Shown here piece after piece: positions 1 through 7,431 of a stretch of 51,068 nucleotides of DNA. The notes under the pieces were generated by a model that searched no databases, had not been told where the DNA came from, and saw nothing but the letters and a program-made list of their open reading frames with translations. The DNA is from Atribacterota bacterium (GTDB taxonomy: Bacteria > Atribacterota > Atribacteria > Atribacterales > Caldatribacteriaceae). A program made the position numbers and the translations under genes. The DNA is taken from positions 1 through 51,068 of the forward strand of contig JBDIWM010000010.1 of the NCBI GenBank assembly GCA_039638595.1. Direction: 5' to 3'. How positions within the stretch are numbered: the first letter of the stretch is position 1; every line of letters starts with the position of its first letter.

Positions 1-103
1 GTGGCGAGAAATCTTCTTTCCCTGCCTCAAAAAAATTTGTGATTTCCTCCATGAAAAGGGTGTACTCGTTCTCTATCATGGGTGCGGTCGAAGTGTAACG
101 CAT
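1..103 (-). CDS. Partial ORF at left edge, product unknown
   Basis: An open frame on the minus strand runs off the window at base 1, so only the first 34 codons are visible. Possible starts are ATG at 103 and ATG at 79; neither has a clear Shine-Dalgarno sequence. It lies 10 bases beyond the RidA stop codon on the same strand. The readable text (MIENEYTLFMEEI, then FFEAGKEDFSP) resembles a C-terminal stretch of Gfo/Idh/MocA oxidoreductases rather than an N-terminus. It could therefore be the start of an unrelated gene or the tail of a gene whose 5' part has been lost. No function is assigned. Confidence 0.3.
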   Translation of the reverse strand, partial: MRYTSTAPMIENEYTLFMEEITNFFEAGKEDFSP

Positions 104-113
104 TCAAAGCAGT

Positions 114-578
114 TTAGGCACCCAGCCTGACCAGCAATTCCAGCTCAACCGGTGCCCCAAGCGGGAGCTCGGCCACTCCTATCGCTACCCGAACGTGTTT
201 GCCACGTTCGCCAAAAACACGGACGAGTAAATCTGATGCGCCATTCACCACTTGGGGTTGTGCCGTGAATCCCTCGTTGGAGGCAACATACCCAACCAGT
301 CGAACAACCTGCTTAACATGATCTAGATTTCCCGTCAGTGCTTCAATCACACTCAACGCATTCAAAACACAGAGTTCTGCAGCCTTTTTACCCTCTTCAA
401 GGGAAATTTCTTTACCCAGCTTCCCTTGATATTTAAGTTCTCCATTCCAAAAGGGAAGTTGTCCCGAAGTAAAAACAAGGTCAGCCACCTGCAGAGCTAG
501 CACATACGAACCCACTGGCTTTGGTGGAGTAGGGAGCCTCAACCCTAACTCCTGCAAGATCTGGTATGGGGTACCCAT
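114..578 (-). CDS. RidA/YjgF/UK114-family protein
   Basis: A 154-residue member of the RidA (YjgF/YER057c/UK114) family. Classical RidA hydrolyses reactive enamine/imine intermediates from PLP enzymes; this longer subgroup is less well characterised. The C-terminal signature is visible: Arg130 in HVRVAIGVAELP lines up with the carboxylate-binding arginine of RidA, followed by the conserved LP and VELE. The start at 578 is preceded by AAAGGAGG at good spacing. It lies 23 bases after the sugar permease stop on the same strand, so it is probably the last complete gene of the transporter operon. That may mean it clears a reactive by-product of the sugar's catabolism, which is inference. Confidence 0.85.
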   Translation of the reverse strand: MGTPYQILQELGLRLPTPPKPVGSYVLALQVADLVFTSGQLPFWNGELKYQGKLGKEISLEEGKKAAELCVLNALSVIEALTGNLDHVKQVVRLVGYVASNEGFTAQPQVVNGASDLLVRVFGERGKHVRVAIGVAELPLGAPVELELLVRLGA

Positions 579-601
579 TGACGTTCCTCCTTTATAACCA
601 C

Positions 602-1585
602 CTACCCTTGTCGTCTTATGATATCAAGATAGACGGCTCCAATGACAATGACACCGCTGACCACAATCTGCCACTCCTGAGGGACAGATAAAATCCGTAA
701 TCCGTTAATTAAGGTACTCATGATGAACGCACCCACCACCGTACCAACGGTTGAGCCTTCGCCACCACTCAGCGAAGTTCCTCCGATTACCACAGCGGCG
801 ATAGCGTCGAGCTCGTAACCCTGTCCCAACGCTGGTTGGGCAGAGTTGAGCCGCGAAGCCATCATCACCCCACCCATCCCCACGAAAACACCACACAGAG
901 AGTAAATAATTATCTTCCATTTGTCGACATTTAAACCAGAGAGTCTTGCTGCCTCTTCGTTACTTCCGATGGCAAAATCGTAGCGACCAACCACCGTTTT
1001 GGTGAGAACAATACTGGCAAGAATAATGGAGATGACGAAAATGAGTACAGCGTTGGGAACATCAAATCCTGGAAAAAGCTGACCCACCAATGACCCCATG
1101 GCGATTTTTGAGAAACTCGGGGCGTGGGTAAAGTATATCGGTGCAGCTTTGGAGATGACAAGAGCCAGACCCTTAGCAACCATCATCATACCGAGTGTGG
1201 CAATGAAAGGGGGTAACTTCATTTTGGAAATCACGATACCATTAGCAAAGCCGCAAAGCATTCCTGTTCCCACTCCACCCAGGACTCCAAGGAATACTGG
1301 TAAACGCCAATAGGTAATGAAAACACCACTCATGACCGCCGAGAGTGTCATCACTGTACCTATAGAGAGGTCAATACCCCCAGTGATTATGACAAAGGTA
1401 ACTCCCAGAGCTAACATTCCATTCACACAAGTAGCCAGCATGATGGAAACAATATTGCCGAAAGTAAAAAAGTTGGGCGAGGATAAAGAAAAGAAAATGA
1501 ATAACAATAGTAAACTGCCAAACATTAAAAACTGGCGTAGAATCTCTTTTCGAAAGCGCCTCAAGCTATAGGTCGTCGTTTCCAT
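602..1585 (-). CDS. Ribose-type sugar ABC transporter permease (RbsC/XylH family)
   Basis: A 327-residue polytopic membrane protein of the branched BPD_transp_2 family, forming the inner-membrane channel of a CUT2 (ribose/xylose-type) importer. The hallmark ITGGIDLSIG near residue 68 and the C-terminal GGTSLSGGEGSTVGTVVGA are both present, and about eight to ten hydrophobic helices span the sequence. ATG at 1585 has GGAGGA upstream. It follows the ATPase gene by 19 bases and precedes ridA, giving the order binding protein, ATPase, permease. The substrate cannot be read from sequence: ribose, xylose, galactose or another monosaccharide are all possible. Confidence 0.9.
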   Translation of the reverse strand: METTTYSLRRFRKEILRQFLMFGSLLLLFIFFSLSSPNFFTFGNIVSIMLATCVNGMLALGVTFVIITGGIDLSIGTVMTLSAVMSGVFITYWRLPVFLGVLGGVGTGMLCGFANGIVISKMKLPPFIATLGMMMVAKGLALVISKAAPIYFTHAPSFSKIAMGSLVGQLFPGFDVPNAVLIFVISIILASIVLTKTVVGRYDFAIGSNEEAARLSGLNVDKWKIIIYSLCGVFVGMGGVMMASRLNSAQPALGQGYELDAIAAVVIGGTSLSGGEGSTVGTVVGAFIMSTLINGLRILSVPQEWQIVVSGVIVIGAVYLDIIRRQG

Positions 1586-1604
1586 TCCATTGATCCTCCA
1601 TTAC

Positions 1605-3116
1605 TCACTCGTTCTTATTTCTCATGGTGGCATATTTCATAACCAGCTCTTCAGTGGCCTCCTGGGCGTTGATTTCACCAGTAACCCTTCCTTCACACAT
1701 CACCAGAATTCTATGACTCATACGCAGGACTTCCGGCAGTTCAGAAGAAATCATGATGATGGATTTTCCTTCTTCTGTAAGCTCGTTGAGTAACTTATAT
1801 ATTTCACTCTTTGCTCCAACGTCAATTCCACGGGTGGGTTCGTCAAAAATCAGGATATCGCAATTTTTCATAAGCCATTTAGCAACAATAACTTTCTGCT
1901 GGTTCCCACCAGAAAGATTTTTAACTCTCTGGGTTAGAGTTGGCGTTTTAATACGCAGCTTCCCAACATATTCTTCACATTTTTCTCTCGATTTTTTCCG
2001 ATTGACAAAGCAACGAAAATTTAAGAAATTTTTCATAGAAGGTAAAATTACGTTATCTTCCACGCTCAGCCCGAGCATAAGTCCATATCGCCTGCGGTCT
2101 TCAGAGAGATACGCAATGCCATGGCGAATAGCATCAGAAGGGCTTTTGATATGTACTTTCTGACCTTTCACGTAGATTTCACCTGATTCCACAGGATCAG
2201 CACCAAATATGGCTCTGGCTACCTCGGTTCTGCCTGACCCCACCAGTCCCGCCAGACCCAAGATTTCCCCTTTCCTGAGCCTGAATCCCACACCTTTTAT
2301 TTCTCTACCACGGCTTAAGTTCTTGACTTCCAGGACTACTTCGGTGTTCGAATTGATGTGTCCTTTACTGGACGCTTCATAAATATTCCTACCCACCATC
2401 ATACTGATGATTCGCTCAATAGTCGCTTCTTGAATGTTTAACGTCCCAATATAGTGTCCATCACGCATTACGGTAATTCGATCGGCAATCTCCCTCAATT
2501 CTTCCAATCGATGGGAGATGTAAATAATCCCCATGCCATTTTCTCTAAGTTTTTTGAGAATCTGAAATAACTCTCCAACCTCAGCCTCGCTCAAGGTTGC
2601 TGTGGGTTCATCCATGATCAAGACTTCAGCATTGAACGAGAGAGCTTTAGCAATTTCCACCATTTGCTGTTTCGCTACAGTTAACTCTTGAACTTTTGTT
2701 CGGAGATCGATACGCATGTGGAACATTTCCAGCAACTCCTGAGCTTTGCGATTCATTTCTTCTTCGTCGAGAAAAAGGGAAAATCCTTTCCTCCTTGCTT
2801 CTCGTCCAATAAAGATATTTTGAGCAACAGTCAAATGAGGCATGAGATTGAGTTCCTGATGAACAATGCTGATCCCTAATTCTTGAGCTACCCTGGGACT
2901 GGGAATTTTAACCTCTTTACCTTTATATATGATGCGTCCCGCATCCTTTTGGAATACTCCGGTCAGAATTTTCATGAGCGTGGATTTACCAGCACCATTT
3001 TCACCAACTAGGGCATGGATCTCTCCAGGCATCAGCTCAAACCGGCAATTTTCCAACGCCCGAACCCCAGGGAAACTTTTGTCAATTCCTTCCATTAACA
3101 CAAGTGGTGTGCTCAT
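1605..3116 (-). CDS. Sugar ABC transporter ATP-binding protein, double domain (RbsA/MglA family)
   Basis: A 503-residue double ABC ATPase that powers a CUT2 sugar importer at the cytoplasmic face. The first domain has Walker A GENGAGKST (about residues 38-46), a divergent signature LTVAKQQMVEIAKAL and Walker B VLIMDEPTATLS. The second has a degenerate Walker A (GLVGSGRTE), a clear LSGGNQQK signature and Walker B ILIFDEPTRGIDVGAKSEIY. One good and one degenerate nucleotide site is normal for RbsA. Length is typical. It sits between the binding-protein gene and the permease, and a long hairpin lies just upstream of its start. Confidence 0.93.
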   Translation of the reverse strand: MSTPLVLMEGIDKSFPGVRALENCRFELMPGEIHALVGENGAGKSTLMKILTGVFQKDAGRIIYKGKEVKIPSPRVAQELGISIVHQELNLMPHLTVAQNIFIGREARRKGFSLFLDEEEMNRKAQELLEMFHMRIDLRTKVQELTVAKQQMVEIAKALSFNAEVLIMDEPTATLSEAEVGELFQILKKLRENGMGIIYISHRLEELREIADRITVMRDGHYIGTLNIQEATIERIISMMVGRNIYEASSKGHINSNTEVVLEVKNLSRGREIKGVGFRLRKGEILGLAGLVGSGRTEVARAIFGADPVESGEIYVKGQKVHIKSPSDAIRHGIAYLSEDRRRYGLMLGLSVEDNVILPSMKNFLNFRCFVNRKKSREKCEEYVGKLRIKTPTLTQRVKNLSGGNQQKVIVAKWLMKNCDILIFDEPTRGIDVGAKSEIYKLLNELTEEGKSIIMISSELPEVLRMSHRILVMCEGRVTGEINAQEATEELVMKYATMRNKNE

Positions 3117-3133
3117 GATTTTATCCCTCGCAG

Positions 3134-3170
3134 TTCAAAAGAAGGTCGCAGCGCGACCTTCTTTTGAACC
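3134..3170 (-). terminator. Perfect 17-bp hairpin between binding-protein and ATPase genes
   Basis: Bases 3134-3150 and 3154-3170 are exact inverted repeats (starting GTTCAAAAGAAGG) around a 3-base AGC loop. The stem lies between the binding-protein stop (3179) and the ATPase start (3116). No T-run follows on the minus strand, so it is unlikely to be a full intrinsic terminator. In many binding-protein operons a hairpin here protects the 3' end of the abundant binding-protein mRNA; that role is inferred. Confidence 0.8.
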
Positions 3171-3178
3171 TTTAAACT

Positions 3179-4129
3179 CTACTCATACAGACACTGCTGA
3201 ATCTCTGGAGAATCGATGTTACTCTTATCATACCAGTAGAAACCGCTATCAATGTGTTTGGGCAGTTCTTCTCCTTTAACAGCTTTAATGGCTGCTTCAA
3301 CAGCCATATAACCCATTCCAACTGGGTTTTGGGTAATAGCTCCAGCCATGAGACCCTCTCGAATAGCATCCATTTGCTGTTTTCCAGAGTCATATCCAAT
3401 GACCACGATCTGACCAACTTTATTGAGTTCTCTAACGGCATTGATGACACCAATGGCAGAACCTTCGTTGGCACCAAAGATTCCCTTTAGATTTGGGTGA
3501 GCCTGAATGATGGCTTTCGCTAAATCCGTAGATTTGAGGTGGTCTCCACCACCATACTGGATATCCACAATTTTAATGTTAGGATATTTTTCCTTAATTC
3601 GGTTCACAAAGCCGTCACGTCGATCGATACCGGTCCGACTGGTTTGATCATGGACAACCAGCGCAACTTCTCCTTCGCCACCAATGAACTCGGCCATTTT
3701 ATCCGCTGCATATCCCGCTGCATTAATGTTATCGGTTGCAACTGTGGTTACGGGGATATCGCTCTCCACCCCTGAGTCAAAGCCAACCATAGGAATGCCC
3801 ATTTCCTTCGCCTTTTCTACGTATGGAATCACTGCCTTGGAGTCAAGGGCCGCTAAACAAAGAGCATCGGGTTTTTTCGCCAAAGCCGCCTGAAGCATAT
3901 CAATTTGCTTATCGACCATCGCTTCAGACTCTGGCCCTTCAAAGGTGATGGTAACACCATAGTCTTTCGCTGCCTGTTCGGCACCCTTTTTCACTGCCTG
4001 CCAGAACTGGTGCTGAAAACCTTTAGAAATCATAGGAATGTAGAGAACTTTTTCCTCTGCACCTGCGATACCAAAAGAAAAAACCAGCACCAAAATAACC
4101 AAAAGTAACACGCCTTGTAAATATTTCAT
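3179..4129 (-). CDS. Sugar ABC transporter substrate-binding protein (RbsB-like)
   Basis: A 316-residue periplasmic binding protein of the LacI/RbsB fold (Peripla_BP_4). An N-terminal signal peptide is clear: MKYLQG, then a hydrophobic run ending at GIAGA near residue 24. The mature part starts EEKVLYIPMISKGFQHQFWQAVKKGAEQAA, typical of the first lobe. LCLAALDSKAVIPYVEKAKEMGIPMVGFDSGV is the ligand-pocket hinge region, and FGANEGSAIGVINAV belongs to the second lobe. ATG at 4129 has GGGAGG upstream. It is the first transporter gene, 110 bases after a lacI-type gene that probably controls it. No N-terminal lipobox cysteine is visible. Confidence 0.92.
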   Translation of the reverse strand: MKYLQGVLLLVILVLVFSFGIAGAEEKVLYIPMISKGFQHQFWQAVKKGAEQAAKDYGVTITFEGPESEAMVDKQIDMLQAALAKKPDALCLAALDSKAVIPYVEKAKEMGIPMVGFDSGVESDIPVTTVATDNINAAGYAADKMAEFIGGEGEVALVVHDQTSRTGIDRRDGFVNRIKEKYPNIKIVDIQYGGGDHLKSTDLAKAIIQAHPNLKGIFGANEGSAIGVINAVRELNKVGQIVVIGYDSGKQQMDAIREGLMAGAITQNPVGMGYMAVEAAIKAVKGEELPKHIDSGFYWYDKSNIDSPEIQQCLYE

Positions 4130-4239
4130 GTTTATCGATACCTCCCTTTTGGTATTTTTGGTCTAAAACTGTTCTCGTGATTCTTTTTCTGAATCGTCAA
4201 AACCCACAGAAGCTCGTATACTGCAGAAACCTTTGGTTC

Positions 4240-5265
4240 TCACCCCCTTATGAGTAGTTCTCCCGCTGACTCCCGAATCACCAATTCCGGTTTCAACACC
4301 ACCTCCCTTTTTTCTTGAACCTTTTCTTTTCCTTCTATTCTTCTAATCAAAAGTTCCGCAGCAATGGCTCCCATTGAATAGGCTGATTGAGTCACAACGG
4401 TAAAAAACGGGTATATTCGGGAAAGAAAATCGATGTCCCCGAACGATACAAGCGCTACATCATGAGGAATCCGCAATCCCGCTTCTTTAATCGCCGCGAC
4501 CGCACCAACTGCAATGAAATTATTACCACCGAAAATGGCGGTTGGCCTCTCAAGCATTCGTAGAAGCTCTTTTGTTGTAGTATACCCTCCTTCTTCCGAA
4601 TAATTGGAAAAACGAATCAGCGAATCTTCAATGGGTATCCCCGCCTCTATAAGAGCTTTTTTATACCCTTTTACTCGTTCTTCTGCGGTGGAAATTTCTC
4701 GACCTCCCACCACTATGGCAATGCGCCTGTGACCGAGATTTATCAGGTGTTTTGTCAGAATATAAGCCCCATGCACACTATCCTCTTTAACAATGTCTAA
4801 ATTAAAATCTTCTGAACTTTCTAATTCACGATCTACAAGAACAATTGGGATGCGTTTTATAAGAATCGATTTCAACGAAGCTCCCTTTTTGCTTGCAGGA
4901 GCAAGAATAACTCCGTCAACCCTTTTTCTGGCCAGGATTTCAAGGTACAATGCTTCTTTTTCTTGGTTTTCATCGGTACTACAGAAAATTACACTGAACC
5001 GGTTTTTTGCCGCAATGTTCTCTACTCCCCGGGCTAGAGTGGTAAAAAAGGGATTTGCGATATCAACGATCACAAGACCAATGGTTTTGGTTTTCTGCAA
5101 GGTAAAACTCCGAGCCAGGGAATTCGGAATATAATCGGTTTCCTCAATAGCCTTCAGAACCCTCTTCCTGGTGTCAGGACTGACCCCCTTTTTTTCATTA
5201 AGAACCCTGGACACCGTCATTGCTGAAACCCCTGCTCGTTTTGCCACATCGTATATCGTGGACAT
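4240..5265 (-). CDS. LacI-family transcriptional regulator
   Basis: A 341-residue LacI/GalR repressor. Residues 1-25 form the helix-turn-helix (MSTIYDVAKRAGVSAMTVSR), followed by the hinge helix region (PNSLARSF) and a periplasmic-binding-protein-like effector domain (from KTIGLVIVDIANPFFTTLARGVE). ATG at 5265 has AAGGTGGAG just upstream. It is transcribed in the same direction as the ribose-type transporter that follows and probably senses the imported sugar. A LacI-type palindrome lies at its own transcription start, which suggests autoregulation. The effector cannot be identified from sequence. Confidence 0.93.
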   Translation of the reverse strand: MSTIYDVAKRAGVSAMTVSRVLNEKKGVSPDTRKRVLKAIEETDYIPNSLARSFTLQKTKTIGLVIVDIANPFFTTLARGVENIAAKNRFSVIFCSTDENQEKEALYLEILARKRVDGVILAPASKKGASLKSILIKRIPIVLVDRELESSEDFNLDIVKEDSVHGAYILTKHLINLGHRRIAIVVGGREISTAEERVKGYKKALIEAGIPIEDSLIRFSNYSEEGGYTTTKELLRMLERPTAIFGGNNFIAVGAVAAIKEAGLRIPHDVALVSFGDIDFLSRIYPFFTVVTQSAYSMGAIAAELLIRRIEGKEKVQEKREVVLKPELVIRESAGELLIRG

Positions 5266-5288
5266 ATCTCCACCTTAAAAAATTTTTA

Positions 5289-5308
5289 TGTTATCGGTAA
5301 CAATTATA
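5289..5308 (-). promoter_or_regulatory. lacI promoter -10 with adjoining LacI-type operator
   Basis: On the minus strand a perfect TATAAT (5303-5308) is immediately followed by TGTTACCGATAACA (5289-5302). The latter has exact 5-base arms (TGTTA/TAACA) and a central CG, as in most LacI/GalR operators. A repressor bound here would cover the transcription start. The -35 is poor (about TGTTCC at 17 bases). The lacI start codon lies 24 bases downstream. Confidence 0.7.
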
Positions 5309-5405
5309 CCACAAAATCCCTAGATGGAACAGGATAACGAAGATGTCTACCTGTCTAAGACAAAAAATTCCATACTACGTCCAATGGTTTCCAGACTCAA
5401 GGCTA

Positions 5406-5414
5406 TGATACAAT
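5406..5414 (+). promoter_or_regulatory. Possible extended -10 promoter for malQ
   Basis: The plus strand reads TGATACAAT, a TGn extension plus a TACAAT -10 hexamer, 36 bases before the malQ GTG start. No convincing -35 hexamer is present, which is common for extended -10 promoters. The same nonamer occurs upstream of the GT-C gene near 32955. Confidence 0.4.
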
Positions 5415-5449
5415 AAGAAACCACCTTTACAGGGAGTAGGTATCATAAC

Positions 5450-7393
5450 GTGAAAAAACATGACGAAAAAGAAATCCGACGTTTGGCTCGTCAATATGGA
5501 ATTGCTGAATATTACTGGAATATTCGGGGAGAACTCATTCGGACTCCTTTTGAAACCCTGGCCTTTATCGTGGAGCACCTCCAGGAAGAAGAAGGAATTT
5601 TACCTCCAGTAGTGGTCAGCAAAGGGCGACAACTTTTCCTCTTTAGCCCAATAGAAGAAGGCGAGCTTACCATCCAAAACGAACACCACGAAGAGGTTGC
5701 TTCTTATCGTTTTACCGGGCCACATATTCCATTACGCCTCCCCGACGACGCTCCATGGGGATACTATCGAGTTTTTCTTGCTTTACCAAAGACCTCCTGT
5801 ACAATCTTGTGGATATTTTCACCGTTTCACTGCTATCTTCCCTCTAAAAAACTCTGGGGAATCAATGGAGCTCTCTACTCGTTCTCTACCGAAAGAAACC
5901 AGGGAATTGGTGACACCTGCGATCTGGAAATGCTTGCCCAGCTAATCCAGGAAAAAGGTGGGCGGTTCCTGGGACTTCTTCCCATTTATCTTCTGGACAA
6001 AAGTCAAGAAGCTACGTTCAGCCCTTATTTTCCTTTGGACCGTTTGTCTCTTGAGCCTCTGTACCTTCCCATGGAGAAAATAGCTCAGCAATTCACCGAA
6101 CTAGGCGTTTCCTACGATGAGCATGTTTTTCAGCAAATGAAGAGCATGCCAGAAATCCACTACTGGGAGATATGGCAAGAAAAAGATCGATTTCTCAAAA
6201 GGCTTTTTGATGTGTTTTTTGATAAAAAAACTATTGCCACCCAACTGTGGGGTGATTTCCAGAAATTTCTGGAAATCCGAGGAGAGCGCCTCCTATTTGC
6301 TGCTTTTTTCCAAGCCTTTGCCGAAAAAGAAGGGCCAGATTGGAAAAAATGGCCAGAGGAAATCCGTACTGTTCAAAAAGAAGCTGTGAAAAGGGAAATC
6401 TTAAGAAATGAAAAGACCACACTTTACTATGCATTTCTCCAATGGCTCATGGAACAAAAGCTTGAGGAAATTGGGAAGCGCTTTCCCATCATCGGTTTTG
6501 ACCTACCCATCGGTTCATCTCCTCAGGGAATCGAAAGCTGGATTGATCAACAAAAGATGCTTTTTGAATGCTCCATCGGAGCACCACCTGACGATTTTTC
6601 TCCTCAGGGGCAGAACTGGGGAGTTTCGCCTTTTAATCCATGGAAGGAACGTCGTGATGGGTACCGTCATTTTATCGAGCTTCTCCGCTTCAATTTTCGT
6701 TTGGCAAAGTTTTTGCGTATCGACCATGTTATGGGTTTGCATCGCCTCTTTCTCATTCCTCAGGGAGCAAGCCCAAAAGAAGGAACATATGTACGTTCTT
6801 TTTTTTCGGAAACCTTAGCTATATTAACCCTAGAAAGTTACCGGCACAAGGTTACCATTATCGGAGAAGACCTTGGTACGGTTCCTAATGCTGTTCGCCG
6901 GGCCATGGAAAAAGTAGGCATCTTATCAACCAAGGTTTTCTATTTCGAAAGGGAGGGTGATTGGCCTCGCCAACCTTCTTCGTATCCCTTCTTGAGTTTT
7001 ACCACCATAAATACCCATGACATGCCTCCTTTTTTGGGTTTCCTGAAAGGAAACGATATCGATATTCGAGAAAAACTCGGCATTTTCACTAACAAAGAAA
7101 GGGAAAAGCAGAAACACGCACGAGAAATATTCATCAAAAACCTCTTTCGACTGTGGCAGGAATGGGGATGGAATGAAAAATGTCCTTTGTGGGAACACCT
7201 CGCTCGATTCCTTGCGCTTACTCCCTCTTTACTGGTAGCTATGAGCCTTGATGATATTCTGGAAAGTGCCGTACAACCCAATCTTCCCGGAACGACAACT
7301 GAGTTTCCCAATTGGCGTCATCGCCTCATTATCCCCGAAGACCTTCCGCAGAGGATTGAAAAACTCGCCCAGGTTTTCCATACCTACCATTAG
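5450..7393 (+). CDS. malQ: 4-alpha-glucanotransferase (amylomaltase, GH77)
   Basis: A 647-residue GH77 disproportionating enzyme that moves alpha-1,4-glucan segments between maltodextrins in the cytoplasm. After a roughly 130-residue N-terminal domain come the family motifs: GAPPDDFSPQGQNWG (from about residue 377); FLRIDHVMGLHR with the nucleophile Asp near 425; IIGEDLGTVP with the acid/base Glu near 470; and NTHDMP near 521 for the third carboxylate. All three catalytic acids are present. The start is GTG at 5450, preceded by GGGAG; no nearer in-frame ATG exists. mnmG follows 38 bases later on the same strand. Its job is probably maltodextrin or glycogen metabolism. Confidence 0.92.
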   Translation: MKKHDEKEIRRLARQYGIAEYYWNIRGELIRTPFETLAFIVEHLQEEEGILPPVVVSKGRQLFLFSPIEEGELTIQNEHHEEVASYRFTGPHIPLRLPDDAPWGYYRVFLALPKTSCTILWIFSPFHCYLPSKKLWGINGALYSFSTERNQGIGDTCDLEMLAQLIQEKGGRFLGLLPIYLLDKSQEATFSPYFPLDRLSLEPLYLPMEKIAQQFTELGVSYDEHVFQQMKSMPEIHYWEIWQEKDRFLKRLFDVFFDKKTIATQLWGDFQKFLEIRGERLLFAAFFQAFAEKEGPDWKKWPEEIRTVQKEAVKREILRNEKTTLYYAFLQWLMEQKLEEIGKRFPIIGFDLPIGSSPQGIESWIDQQKMLFECSIGAPPDDFSPQGQNWGVSPFNPWKERRDGYRHFIELLRFNFRLAKFLRIDHVMGLHRLFLIPQGASPKEGTYVRSFFSETLAILTLESYRHKVTIIGEDLGTVPNAVRRAMEKVGILSTKVFYFEREGDWPRQPSSYPFLSFTTINTHDMPPFLGFLKGNDIDIREKLGIFTNKEREKQKHAREIFIKNLFRLWQEWGWNEKCPLWEHLARFLALTPSLLVAMSLDDILESAVQPNLPGTTTEFPNWRHRLIIPEDLPQRIEKLAQVFHTYH

Positions 7394-7431
7394 AATGGTA
7401 TACTTTCTATCCGGAAAAAGGAGGTTTCAAA

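Noticed and set aside
4130-4143. Second LacI operator at the binding-protein start
   Set aside because: Only the core TATCGATA is symmetric and it overlaps the ribosome binding site; similarity to the strong site is partial, so it is not listed as a feature.
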